64,000 nucleotides of DNA from Halalkalibacter alkaliphilus (GTDB taxonomy: Bacteria; Bacillota; Bacilli; Bacillales; Bacillaceae_D). Of the stretch, positions 45,202-54,157 are shown piece after piece (position 1 is the stretch's first letter; every line of letters starts with the position of its first letter). The notes beneath the pieces were generated by a model. The model was not told where the DNA came from, ran no database searches, and saw nothing but the letters and a program-made list of their open reading frames with translations. A program made the translations under genes and the position numbers. The stretch lies in NCBI RefSeq assembly GCF_023555415.1, contig NZ_JAKRYL010000008.1, positions 1 to 64,000 of the forward strand. The letters are read 5' to 3'.

Positions 45202-45224
45202 GTTGTTAATTAGTACCCTATAAC
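45202..45224. repeat. 23-bp element, copy 1
   Basis: GTTGTTAATTAGTACCCTAT plus AAC; copy 2 at 57387-57409 differs at two positions. In both, flanking bases extend an inverted repeat (TTGTT / AACAA here). Confidence 0.6.
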
Positions 45225-45687
45225 AAAAAATTCAAAACAAAAGTAGAAGAGGCCAGTTATGACTTGAGGTAATATACGTAAGAGTTAAAGTATCAAAATT
45301 AAACTAAAGAGAATCGTTATTTTACAGCCATTGAAATGTACCACCTCTGAAATAGCGTTTCCACCAAATGACCAAAAGTGTACCAAAGAGTAACAGACTG
45401 TTTACCACTGAAATCTTTGTGGATATAAAAGATATAACTAGAGTTTTGAAAATAAAAGTTTATAAAGAATTGATTGATTCTCAATTAGACAGTTCTTTTG
45501 CAAGCGGTCTAGATTTTATATTTAGTAAACAAATACTGTGGAACAAAAGTCTTCATTTTTAGGTCATATTGTGAAAGAATGTACTAACGGGTGGGATTAG
45601 TACAACAAGCTAGGGGATTAAGAGTAAAAAATTTATATGATCAACCTTCAACAAATCAGAACAATTCTCCAAAATAGAAGGGGGAAG

Positions 45688-45714
45688 GAAAATCATCTAC
45701 AGACGATGATTTTT
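45688..45714 (+). terminator. Terminator before the DUF3883 gene
   Basis: AAAATCATC / GATGATTTT stem with a 7-nt loop, then TC-rich tail. Confidence 0.65.
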
Positions 45715-45882
45715 CTTCTCCTGTTTCTTTTTATTTTACAATCTGAATATAACAGGGGGATAAAATTAATGAGAGTTTACAGTTCAATAATGTTAAAATT
45801 CAGAAAAACAGTTAGCACATTAGTTAGTGACACTATTGTTTAGCTTGAAGGTAAGTTACCATAAAAGGGTGGTGGATTTTTT

Positions 45883-46965
45883 ATGAACCTATATGTATCT
45901 GAGTTTTTAAAAAAATTGAAAGATGAAGCACCAGCTGAATTAGATGTAATTATAGGACAAAGTAAGTTTGATTTTAAATCTGTTAGCCTTACTTCTGTAC
46001 AAGGTAGTTTGCTGCGTTATAAAGCAAATTATAATAATAATGAAATAGTTTTAGAGGTACGACATGTACACAATCATTCTACGTTTAATAGGTTGGAAAT
46101 TCATAGTCCCGGGAAGAGTGCTCAAATAACATGCTTTCACTTCGGTACTACTGGTTTAATGTATGGCCAGGAAATAGTAGAAATTAATCAAATAGTTAAG
46201 TTCTCAGGACAAGCTGGATCAGAATCCAATACTTCTAAAAAGGAAGCAGTTTGTGAGGTGTTTGAAAGGGAAGGTTTACTTGTTCAGGAGGATAGAAAAG
46301 CACCAAAATGGCATATAGGAACTTTTAATAACCAAGAGAAAGAGTGGTTATATGGGCAAAATTCAATTGGTTTCCTAAGAAATTTTTTAAAGGTTGCTTT
46401 AATTATGGCTCATTTCAGGGGTGACAGGGGCATCATACTTAATTTTGGAAATGAAAGTGAAGAAATTAATAGTCCTGATCAATATTTAGATCAAGTAGAT
46501 GTCGAATCTTTGTACCCAGAAAAGGATAATTTAAAGGTTATTGACCCAGTTATATTTAGTAAATATCGAGACTTGTGTGAAGAAATAGGAGCTGAAGGGG
46601 AGGTATTTGTCTACTTTTATGAAAAGGAACGATTAGAGGCAGCTGGAAGGTTAGATTTAGCTTCAAAAATAAAACATGTTAGTAAAGAAAATTGTGCTGC
46701 TGGATACGATATTTTATCTTATTCAGAAGATGGTAGGTATAAATATATTGAATGTAAGGCTACCAAAGGTGCATCAACTCTTTTTGAGATTTCCTCTAAT
46801 GAATGGGAAAAAGCAAAACATTTAAGAGAACAGTATTACATATATCGGATAAATTATGCTCTAGATTCCCCAAGGGTTACTATTATAAAAGATCCATACA
46901 AGCTATTTGAGAGTAATGAGGCATCTATTATTCCAACTGCATATAAGTTTAAATTAACTAATTAG
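45883..46965 (+). CDS. DUF3883-domain nuclease-like protein
   Basis: 360 aa. The C-terminal about 110 residues (265-345) match DUF3883, a PD-(D/E)XK-like domain: AAGYDILSYSEDGRYKYI with Asp, then ECKATKG giving ExK. The N-terminal 230 residues are unrecognised and may sense a ligand. GGGTGGTGG lies 8 bp before ATG 45883. Followed 66 bp later by a lipase-like gene on the same strand. DUF3883 proteins are frequent in defence islands; activity here is inferred. Confidence 0.78.
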   Translation: MNLYVSEFLKKLKDEAPAELDVIIGQSKFDFKSVSLTSVQGSLLRYKANYNNNEIVLEVRHVHNHSTFNRLEIHSPGKSAQITCFHFGTTGLMYGQEIVEINQIVKFSGQAGSESNTSKKEAVCEVFEREGLLVQEDRKAPKWHIGTFNNQEKEWLYGQNSIGFLRNFLKVALIMAHFRGDRGIILNFGNESEEINSPDQYLDQVDVESLYPEKDNLKVIDPVIFSKYRDLCEEIGAEGEVFVYFYEKERLEAAGRLDLASKIKHVSKENCAAGYDILSYSEDGRYKYIECKATKGASTLFEISSNEWEKAKHLREQYYIYRINYALDSPRVTIIKDPYKLFESNEASIIPTAYKFKLTN

Positions 46966-47031
46966 CCGAATAATTATTTTTTTAATATATAAGACGAACT
47001 AAAAATAGTTAGAAAAAGAGAGGTAAATGGA

Positions 47032-47931
47032 ATGTCAGGAGTTACAGACATAGAATACCGTTTGTTAAGTAATATAGCATATTATGATGAAATTACCGAA
47101 GAATTAAATGAAGTAAGAGACAAACATATCCTTCCAATAAAATTTAGTAGATTTCCTAGAACGCTTTCTAGATTAGAGAATGAACTAAAAAAATTCAATT
47201 CTAGTATTATAAGTTCTGGAATCGACTACAAAAATATTCTTGGAAAATGGTCAGTACTACACTCAGTACAAAGTTTATTAAAATCATCAGAAGGAATTCA
47301 GGCTTTAAGAGATGCAAAATATAAAAATCTTGAATTAGATGCTTTTGTATTTATTAAAGAGACGTTTGATATAAACGATGGTATTAAAAAATTTATGGTT
47401 ATTGGTTATCGTGGGACAAATTTAAGGAGGGTTAATCAATTATTAAGAGATTTACAAGAGAATGGGAAAACAACTAATAACAAGTTTTTTGCAGAACATT
47501 TAAATCAGAGCGATTGGGCTTCCGTTTTCTTTCAATTAATGCACCAAAAATACTCAAAAAACTTTGAAATAAGTTTAACTGGTCATTCTAAGGGGGGAGC
47601 TTTAGTTCAAAAAGTGATATTAGTAGCTTTACAACGTGATAATGTAGAAGTTTCAGGTGTTACATTTAGCTCTTCAGGTGTACTAAAGGTGGTCGATGCA
47701 CCAGAAGAAGGAACGTTAAGTCAATCCGATATTAACAAGTATTCATCGCTTTGTACAAACTTTGTAATTGATGTTGATCCAGTTTTAAATTATGTAAAAG
47801 CATTGGATGGAAATTTCAAAACCACTTATGTTGGAAAAGTTATTATCCTGCCACATAAATCAGATGGAAATGCTCATAGGATAGCCTCTAGTTTTGATAA
47901 TCATTTCGATAAAGATGGTTTCATAAAATAG
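47032..47931 (+). CDS. Class-3 lipase-like alpha/beta hydrolase
   Basis: 299 aa. The nucleophile elbow ISLTGHSKGGALVQK gives catalytic Ser (about 186), preceded by the oxyanion-type VIGYRGTN. A following Asp (VIDVDP) and His (GNAHRI) could complete the triad. No signal peptide or TM, so intracellular. Resembles DUF2974/Mbeg1-like lipases. AGAGAGG before ATG 47032. Together with the adjacent DUF3883 protein it could form a nuclease/phospholipase pair that damages the host membrane on infection; speculative. Confidence 0.75.
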   Translation: MSGVTDIEYRLLSNIAYYDEITEELNEVRDKHILPIKFSRFPRTLSRLENELKKFNSSIISSGIDYKNILGKWSVLHSVQSLLKSSEGIQALRDAKYKNLELDAFVFIKETFDINDGIKKFMVIGYRGTNLRRVNQLLRDLQENGKTTNNKFFAEHLNQSDWASVFFQLMHQKYSKNFEISLTGHSKGGALVQKVILVALQRDNVEVSGVTFSSSGVLKVVDAPEEGTLSQSDINKYSSLCTNFVIDVDPVLNYVKALDGNFKTTYVGKVIILPHKSDGNAHRIASSFDNHFDKDGFIK

Positions 47932-48017
47932 AAACCTCATTTAGATATACGGTGAACCATATCAAAAATAAGGTAATGGAAGAATTCAAGCAATCGTGTG
48001 CTATTCTGATTAAGTTG

Positions 48018-48130
48018 TTAATAATTGTTGCTGTGTACAACGATACTGGCAAATAGAATAATTAACTAAGAGGGAAGATTCCATTTAGAGTAATCAGCCC
48101 TCTTAGTTGACGATTACTGTACAGCAAAGA
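48018..48130. repeat. Dispersed palindromic repeat, copy C
   Basis: GTTGCTGTGTACAACGATAC on one side and GACGATTACTGTACAGCAAA on the other enclose an 11-bp stem AACTAAGAGGG / CCCTCTTAGTT. Confidence 0.55.
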
Positions 48131-48222
48131 ACATTATCTTTTAAGGGCATTGTAAAGAATGTACATAAAGTAACGGGTAGTGCATGTTGAATCTGTAGAG
48201 GATATCGGGTTATAGAAGAAAG

Positions 48223-48248
48223 CAGGAGCTTAATGGTTCCTGTTTTTT
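48223..48248 (+). terminator. Hairpin with T run
   Basis: CAGGA / TCCTG stem followed by TTTTTT. Confidence 0.5.
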
Positions 48249-48299
48249 AGTATAAGGAAATCTATAATTCAATAATTAGTACAGATTATGGTGGTAAAT

Positions 48300-48345
48300 C
48301 TTGTTCTGCGTAGTTTACTGCGCAGCAAAGTTCTTCAAGTTAAAA
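48300..48345. repeat. Dispersed palindromic repeat, copy D
   Basis: TTCTGCGTAG / CTGCGCAGCAA hairpin followed by AAGTTCTTCAAG and, further on, AAAAGCACTTTTTGAAAGAG as in the other copies. Confidence 0.55.
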
Positions 48346-48653
48346 GCACTTTTTGAAAGAGTGTACTAAAGCTAACAAGCCGGGAGATTAGTTAAATAAG
48401 GATCTTTTTTCTTCAACATATTGTTGAAAATATAATATAGATATTTTAGTTCTAATAGGTAAAAAGGTGTAGGGTAACCCACTGAGTTAGCGTATGTAGT
48501 ACCATATTGCTACTTGGTGGTTTTTCTTGTTGTCTTTAAAAAGAATGATAAGTAGGCCTTGATTGTCTGATATAATAAAAAATATTTATGTAAGGTTTTG
48601 GATATTTACAATAAAAATAAATTTTGATAAAAGAGTAATAGGAGTAGATAGAT

Positions 48654-49208
48654 ATGGATATCGGTTTCTTTGAAGGTTTTAATATGGGGCTAGACTTACT
48701 TTGGTCTATGTTAACTGCCGCCCCTTTATTAACATTTGGGATAATAGTATTTTTTGGTGGTCTCCTCTTAGTTGCGTTAATAGTTGATGTGCTTAGAGAA
48801 CAAAAACTCAGAAAGTCAGGTATTTTAGAAGTTGATAAAATGTCAGGAAGGAAGTTTGAAGAGTATCTACTGGCCTTATTAAAAGCGAAAGGCTATTATG
48901 TGCAATTAACACCAGCAAGTGGTGATTACGGAGCCGACCTTATTTTATCAGCAAAAGGCAAGAAAATTATTGTCCAAGCAAAGAGATATAAGAAAAATGT
49001 TGGTGTAAAAGCTGTACAAGAAATAGCTTCAGCAAAAAATCATTACAAAGCAGATGAGTGCTGGGTGGTTACTAATAGCTTTTTTACCGAACAAGCTAGA
49101 AAACTAGCTAATTCAAACCAGGTACGGTTGATTGATCGTAAGCATCTAATGAATTGGATGCTACAAGAAAACAAAGTTGATAGAGGGTTCGGTAGGGCGA
49201 TGGGGTGA
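48654..49208 (+). CDS. Membrane-anchored Mrr-like restriction endonuclease
   Basis: 184 aa. Hydrophobic N-terminus with one or two TM helices (about 12-52), then an Mrr_cat domain (about 65-170): KMSGRKFEEYLLALLKAKGY, the catalytic Asp in GDYGADLIL and QAKRY (QxK). Mrr-type enzymes cut modified or foreign DNA. It is overlapped by the next gene (GTGA), which implies coupled translation and shared function. Tethering to the membrane suggests action on incoming DNA. ATG 48654 has AATAGGAGT upstream. Confidence 0.85.
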   Translation: MDIGFFEGFNMGLDLLWSMLTAAPLLTFGIIVFFGGLLLVALIVDVLREQKLRKSGILEVDKMSGRKFEEYLLALLKAKGYYVQLTPASGDYGADLILSAKGKKIIVQAKRYKKNVGVKAVQEIASAKNHYKADECWVVTNSFFTEQARKLANSNQVRLIDRKHLMNWMLQENKVDRGFGRAMG

Positions 49209-50764
49209 ATCTTTTGACAAACAAAAAACTAACTATTGAAGATATGCATTTACTAGCTTCGTCACGTGGAGGAAAGTGTTTATCAAAAAAATATGTGAAC
49301 AGCCGAACCAAACTAGAATGGGAATGTTCAGAAGGTCATAGATGGGAAGCTGTTCCAGCAAAGGTTAGATACGGTCAATGGTGTAGAAAGTGCTCGGGAA
49401 ACGTTAAAAAAAACATAGAACAAATGTATGAGTTGGCAGCAAAGTATAGTGGTAAATGTATTTCTAAGGAGTATGTGAATAATATGACTCCGCTTGAATG
49501 GGTTTGTAAAAAAGGCCATTATTTTACAGCATCGTACTCAGGAGTAATGCGATCTATTAATAATGGAGGCTTTTGTTCTGTTTGTGGTCGGCTTAGAGGT
49601 GCAGAGAAAAGAAGGAATACGATTGAAGATATGAAAGAAATTGCAGTCTCAAAAGGTGGTAAGTGTCTATCTGATCAATACAATCATGCTCACCAAAAGC
49701 TTATTTGGGAGTGTGCAAATGAACATGCGTTTGATATGAAAGCTAATGACGTGAAAAATGGTCATTGGTGTCCTCATTGTCATTTTTACCTTAATGAAAA
49801 TAAATGCCGCTATATACTAGAACAGCTTACAGGCAAGCAGTTCAAGAGCACTAAGAAAGTGTTAAATGGGTTGGAGTTGGACGGATATAATAGTGAGTTA
49901 GAAGTAGCCTTCGAATATAATGGCGTTCAGCATTATGAATACATAGAGTTTTTTCATAGAACATATGATGAATTCTTAAAAAGAAAAAAGTATGATGAAC
50001 AGAAATATCAGCTATGTAATGAAAAAGGAATTAACCTTATTGTCATACCCTATACCATCACAGATGATACTGAACTAGTAACCTTTATTTTTAATAAGCT
50101 AAATGATTATGGTGTTAAGCCGCTTATAGAGATAAAGTATTTTCATTTTAAGGGGTTTTATCGAAAGTCACCCATGATAAAAGAACTTTCTGATATTGCC
50201 AAAGCTAGAAGCGGAAAATTACTTTCTAAACGATATCATAATAATAAAACAAAGTTAGTATGGGAATGTGAATACGGACATCAATGGGAAATGCGTCCTA
50301 ATGATGTTAAGAGCGGACAATGGTGCCCGTCTTGTAATGGAAGTCATAAACTAACAATAGAAGAAATGGATCAAATTGCTAGAGAAAGAAATGGGTTATG
50401 CCTTTCGATCGCGTATATTAATAATAAAACGAAGTTAAGATGGCGGTGTGCAAAGGGACATGAGTGGGATGCTGCACCTGATATGGTAAAACAAGGGACA
50501 TGGTGTGAGATATGTTCTAAAAAAGAAAGCGGGAAAAAACGTAGACTTAAAATAGAAGAAATGCACTACATTGCTAAAGAACGAAGGGGTAGATGTCTTT
50601 CAACAGAGTATATAAATAACAGTACTCATTTGTTGTGGGAGTGCTCTAGCGGACATAACTGGAAGGCAAATGCCAACAACATTAAAAATGGTACTTGGTG
50701 TCCTCGTTGTAAACATAAAAAGACCGAAACAACATGTGAATCAGAGCAACTTAGGTTATTTTAG
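49205..50764 (+). CDS. Six-zinc-ribbon protein with central VSR-like nuclease domain
   Basis: Starts at GTG 49205 overlapping the Mrr-like stop. 519 aa. Three treble-clef/zinc-ribbon repeats of about 60 residues precede and three follow a central domain; each reads like IEEMHxLAxxRGGKCLS, then LxWECxxGHxW and GxWCxxC (DUF4379/PF14311-type). The centre (about 200-290) has the VSR-like endonuclease pattern ELDGYNSELEVAFEYNG, QHYEY, LCNEKGINLIVIPY. The Cys/His repeats should bind DNA or RNA. Such genes are known in phages and mobile elements. Unit with the upstream nuclease. Confidence 0.85.
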   Translation: MNLLTNKKLTIEDMHLLASSRGGKCLSKKYVNSRTKLEWECSEGHRWEAVPAKVRYGQWCRKCSGNVKKNIEQMYELAAKYSGKCISKEYVNNMTPLEWVCKKGHYFTASYSGVMRSINNGGFCSVCGRLRGAEKRRNTIEDMKEIAVSKGGKCLSDQYNHAHQKLIWECANEHAFDMKANDVKNGHWCPHCHFYLNENKCRYILEQLTGKQFKSTKKVLNGLELDGYNSELEVAFEYNGVQHYEYIEFFHRTYDEFLKRKKYDEQKYQLCNEKGINLIVIPYTITDDTELVTFIFNKLNDYGVKPLIEIKYFHFKGFYRKSPMIKELSDIAKARSGKLLSKRYHNNKTKLVWECEYGHQWEMRPNDVKSGQWCPSCNGSHKLTIEEMDQIARERNGLCLSIAYINNKTKLRWRCAKGHEWDAAPDMVKQGTWCEICSKKESGKKRRLKIEEMHYIAKERRGRCLSTEYINNSTHLLWECSSGHNWKANANNIKNGTWCPRCKHKKTETTCESEQLRLF

Positions 50765-51431
50765 TTTTATTTATACAAAGAAATAAAGTTTATACTCTAC
50801 ATTAAATAGTGGATATTTAAGAGATGATTACGTTAAGTGATCGTCTTTTCATATTTAACTCATACTGCGCAACAAATAATTTTGTTTATGAAATAAAGTA
50901 CTTTATTAAAAAGGTTTATTTATCGGGATGAGTTCAACAATCGGGCAAGATTGTGGAGGAAGAGTTCGTGAATTTATTGGTATCACATTTAAGTTTTTTG
51001 GGAAAAATCGGAGTAAACCATACATAAATAAATGAAGTTTTTAAAAGCTAGATCAATTTTCGAAAGTGAAATAATAGATTTGATAGCCAGAATAGGACCA
51101 CTATAAGCTGGAATAAGACAATTGCAAACTACCAACGCTCAATATAGAGGTTCTTGAAGAATTACAATTAGGAGTGGGAAGAGTCATCATTAGATGGTTC
51201 TCTTGCTCCTTTGTCGGTTTTGTTGGCTTTAAAATATGAATAAAAGTAATTCGAGTAAATTTAATTATATTTAATGAATCTATAATGATATTATATAAGT
51301 GGGTAATTTTCCCTATACCATTACGTATAAATTAGATTCAACTATTTAAATCAGAAAACTGTATTGAATAATGTATGTTTTGATTTTATTTAGTGCAATA
51401 TGAATTAGGTATTTAAAATGGAGGTGGAATT
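50765..51431. other. Gene-free region with repeat copy E
   Basis: 667 bp: repeat copy E (50822-50966) and a long bulged hairpin AGGAG...CTCCT with inner AGTCATC/GATGGTT pairing at 51170-51210; the remainder shows nothing recognisable. Confidence 0.5.
50822..50966. repeat. Dispersed palindromic repeat, copy E
   Basis: GATGATTACG / AGTGATCGTC hairpin with TTTTC, then TACTGCGCAACAAA, AAGTACTTTATTAAAAAG and ACAATCGGGCAAGATTGTGG: the most complete set of modules. Confidence 0.65.
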
Positions 51432-52724
51432 ATGACTAGCAGAGAGGTTTTAGAAAAAAGATTGCAACAAATTACAGATACGATGGACTCTGTTGAAGAA
51501 TTAATTAATGGGTTAGATTTTGTTATCCCGAAAAAAGCGAAAGATTTAGTGATTAATGCTTTAAAATCAGATGAGATTACTAGTATTATGGAAGGAATCA
51601 AAGAAAGAAGACCGCCTAGATTAGTTATAATGGGGCGCACTGGTGTAGGAAAAAGCAGCCTTATTAATGCCATATTTGGTACATATTTAGCGGAGACTAG
51701 TGCTATAGAGGTTGGTACTAAAGATTCTCAAGTATTTCAATATAAAAAGAATGATGAAGTAATATTTGAAATTATTGATACTAGAGGAATTAAAGAAAAT
51801 TTAAATGCATTATCAAGTACAGCTGAAGAAGATTTAAAAAATGTAATTGAAGATTTTGAACCAGATGCCTTTTTATTATTAACCAATGGTGCTGATAGAT
51901 CTACTTTAAGAGAAGATGCTGTGTATCTTAAAGAAGTCTATAGTAGTCTAGATATAACTGTCCCTTTAGTTACAGTTATTACACGAATAGATGATATAGA
52001 GCCAGCTAGGATTAAGGAACCAACAAGATATACTCAAAAGAAAAAAGATAATATTACAATAAAAGAGCAACAAGTTAGTCAAGTATTAGAAGAAGTAGGA
52101 TTATCAGATACTTTTATAGTACCAGTTTCTTCATATATTGAATGGAATCATGAAGACCCAGAATCTTTGTCTTTAGAAGAGCGTGCGGAACTAGTAATTG
52201 AATTTGATGGAAGATACAATATTGATAAGCTGGTAAACTTCTTAGAAGAAAACATTGACTTTCGTGCCGCTGTATATTTAATGTTAAACAACAAACTTGA
52301 TATAGCTATTGAGAAAATTGCCAATAAGTTTGTCAAAGTGTTTTCAACAGCAAGCGCAGGTGTGGCAATTACCCCGATACCAGCAAGTGATATTGTAGTT
52401 CTAATACCTATACAAATAGTTGAAGTTACTCTTATAGCTTATCTAAGTGGACAAAAGATAGATAGTAAGATGGCGAGAGAATTTATTCTTTCGTTAGGAG
52501 GGGTAGCTATGTTTGGATTAGGATTAAGATTTGTAGCTCAACAAGGTGCAAAATTTTTAAATGTATTAATACCAGGTTCAGGATCTGCTATAAGTAGTAC
52601 AATAGCTTATTCGGGAACTTATGCAATAGGTAAAGCAGCGATAGCTTACTATATAGAAGGAAAAACAAAAGAGCAAGTAAAGAAAGAAATGGAAGAAGCG
52701 AAAAAAGAAGAACAGTTGCAATAA
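51432..52724 (+). CDS. Membrane-associated GTPase (Era-like with DUF697-type C-terminus)
   Basis: 430 aa. GTPase domain about 63-250: P-loop GRTGVGKSS, switch region with DSQVFQY, G3 DTRG and G4 TRID (TKxD-like). A hydrophobic C-terminal part (about 300-400: AGVAITPIPASDIVVLIPIQ, GGVAMFGLGLRFVAQ, GSAISSTIAYSGTY) fits DUF697/YcjF-like domains, ending in a Lys/Glu coiled coil. TGGAGGTGG before ATG 51432. Similar GTPases occur in accessory loci and dynamin-like defence systems; the partner may be the gene at 53113. Confidence 0.82.
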   Translation: MTSREVLEKRLQQITDTMDSVEELINGLDFVIPKKAKDLVINALKSDEITSIMEGIKERRPPRLVIMGRTGVGKSSLINAIFGTYLAETSAIEVGTKDSQVFQYKKNDEVIFEIIDTRGIKENLNALSSTAEEDLKNVIEDFEPDAFLLLTNGADRSTLREDAVYLKEVYSSLDITVPLVTVITRIDDIEPARIKEPTRYTQKKKDNITIKEQQVSQVLEEVGLSDTFIVPVSSYIEWNHEDPESLSLEERAELVIEFDGRYNIDKLVNFLEENIDFRAAVYLMLNNKLDIAIEKIANKFVKVFSTASAGVAITPIPASDIVVLIPIQIVEVTLIAYLSGQKIDSKMAREFILSLGGVAMFGLGLRFVAQQGAKFLNVLIPGSGSAISSTIAYSGTYAIGKAAIAYYIEGKTKEQVKKEMEEAKKEEQLQ

Positions 52725-52744
52725 TAAACCACACTTAGATACAT

Positions 52745-52810
52745 TACGGAGAGCCGGACCATTAATAATATTTAAATGATGTTCTTCCACAATCGGGGCT
52801 ATTGTGAATA
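52745..52810. repeat. Dispersed palindromic repeat, copy F
   Basis: TCTTCCACAATCGGGGCTAT then TGTGAATAAGC; the CACAAT/ATTGTG palindrome corresponds to the last module of copy E. Confidence 0.5.
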
Positions 52811-52881
52811 AGCAATTAGAAAAAACAATAGATATATTTATTTCACAGTACATTCATACTGGTAACTAAATACAATTCATT

Positions 52882-52965
52882 AGGGACGGTCACTTTTTTA
52901 GGGTGATCGTTTTGTCGTATTGGACCATTACTGTGAAACAAAAAAGTGCTTGTTTGAAAAAGAAA
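52882..52965. repeat. Dispersed palindromic repeat, copy G
   Basis: GACGGTCAC / GTGATCGTT hairpin, then TTACTGTGAAACAAAAAAGT and GCTTGTTTGAAAAAG, parallel to the first modules of copy E. Confidence 0.5.
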
Positions 52966-53112
52966 TATACATAAAATAGATAAGTCGATCTTTACTTAAT
53001 GATGATTTGTTCCTTACAATCCATATTATAGAAGAACTTTCGGGATTATTTATGTTAAATTTAGAAGTGTTAAAAACAGTTTTTTGTTTGATAATAATAG
53101 GAGGGGACAAAT

Positions 53113-53886
53113 TTGAATATTGAAAATAGGCCAAAAGGATATATCTCTAAATGGCATCTCATTTACATTACAATAATACTAATAATAGTTATTATCTGTA
53201 TTTTAGCAATTAATAATTGGTCGGGAGATCAGGCAGGAGTTGGTTTGAGCAATTCTGCAACTGCTGTATCTATCGTTCTTGCAGTTGTGGCTATTGTTAT
53301 CACACTTGTAGATGTTGCTGGGCAAAGAAATGCAATTATGGATTTAAAAGAAACGTCAGAGAAACTTCAAAATGCTCATATGAATGCAAACGAAGTGTAC
53401 GATACACTTGTTGAAAAGCTTCAAGAGATTAATGCGGTTAGAGATGGATTATATGAAGCCGTTTCACAAAATAAAACCTTAAGAAAAGATGTTTTACATT
53501 CAATTAAAGATTTCACAAAAGAAAATGGTACTATTGATGAGGTTAGAATTAAACAATTAGAAGACAAGCTTAATAGTCTCAATGATGTACATGAACGTAC
53601 TACTATACATACACCTATTCTAAAAGGTAATTTAAACATAGCTGGAAAAATACTAATATTGCCAGAGAATAACTCACCCTTACAAGATGTCATAAAATAC
53701 ATAAAAGAAAGGTATAAAAAGGATCATCGAGTTCAGTATAAGGACTTTGTTCTAGAATTAACAACGAATTTAGAATTAAGTTTTTATAGTGCTGAGCAAG
53801 TAATTCAAAGTTTAAAATTCCATGATTATATTAGTATAGTAGATGGTGGGAGATTAATAGATTTTTTACAAAAAGTAAATGATTAG
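53113..53886 (+). CDS. Two-TM coiled-coil protein with C-terminal helical domain
   Basis: TTG 53113 behind AGGAGGGG. 257 aa: TM about 14-34 and 47-68, then a coiled coil about 75-165 (DLKETSEKLQNAHMNANEV) and a C-terminal region like a small winged helix (VQYKDFVLELTTNLELSF, YSAEQVIQSLKFHDYI). Unrecognised family. Same strand as the GTPase; possibly its membrane partner, by context only. Confidence 0.75.
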   Translation: MNIENRPKGYISKWHLIYITIILIIVIICILAINNWSGDQAGVGLSNSATAVSIVLAVVAIVITLVDVAGQRNAIMDLKETSEKLQNAHMNANEVYDTLVEKLQEINAVRDGLYEAVSQNKTLRKDVLHSIKDFTKENGTIDEVRIKQLEDKLNSLNDVHERTTIHTPILKGNLNIAGKILILPENNSPLQDVIKYIKERYKKDHRVQYKDFVLELTTNLELSFYSAEQVIQSLKFHDYISIVDGGRLIDFLQKVND

Positions 53887-54042
53887 AAGCATATTTAAAA
53901 CGCACATTATTTAAAGAACAAACCAATTATGGGCTAGTTGGAGATATAGAGTATGATGTTTCATAGCTCAGATCTTGATGTTATTAAGTTATGCCCTATA
54001 AGTGCGAGCTGAAGGTGAAAAAACAAGATAAAATACAACAGA

Positions 54043-54110
54043 ATGATTTGCTGCGTAGCAAGAATACTATTTATTAGAAATGTATATTCCACAAAGGTTC
54101 ATTGCGGAAG
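54043..54110. repeat. Dispersed palindromic repeat, copy H
   Basis: TTGCTGCGTAGCAAG hairpin, then TTCCACAAAGG and TTCATTGCGGAAGACCATAA, close to copy B (ATTGCGGAAGCATAA). Confidence 0.55.
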
Positions 54111-54118
54111 ACCATAAG

Positions 54119-54157
54119 CCTAATTCCTCCCTCGGTAAAAATAAGGAGGAGTTAGGT
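54119..54157 (+). terminator. Terminator attached to repeat copy H
   Basis: CCTAATTCCTCC / GGAGGAGTTAGG stem, then TTTTTG. Same sequence logic as the hairpin at 39976. Confidence 0.7.

Larger units (their letters stand above)
44539..45882. other. 1.3-kb AT-rich gene-free region, possible origin
   Basis: No convincing gene. It contains an 11-bp inverted repeat TTTTCATTATC / GATAATGAAAA (44782-44813), a long hairpin (44867-44901), an array rich in ACAAATAACAT-like steps at about 44920-45000, a 23-bp element repeated at 57387 (45202-45224), and a terminator at 45688-45714. Location directly after the rep-like gene makes an origin plausible but unproven. Confidence 0.35.
47932..48653. other. Gene-free region with repeat copies C and D
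   Basis: 722 bp: repeat copy C, an 11-bp stem (48063-48108), a terminator (48223-48248), repeat copy D and another T-tailed hairpin (CCACTGAG / CTTGGTGG, about 48478-48528). No protein-coding frame is convincing. Confidence 0.55.
52725..53112. other. Gene-free region with repeat copies F and G
   Basis: 388 bp separating the GTPase from the membrane coiled-coil gene; modules at 52745-52810 and 52882-52965 belong to the dispersed repeat. Confidence 0.55.

Noticed and set aside
45368-45562. 64-codon plus frame in the origin-like region
   Set aside because: No credible ribosome binding site and no recognisable domain; left as non-coding.
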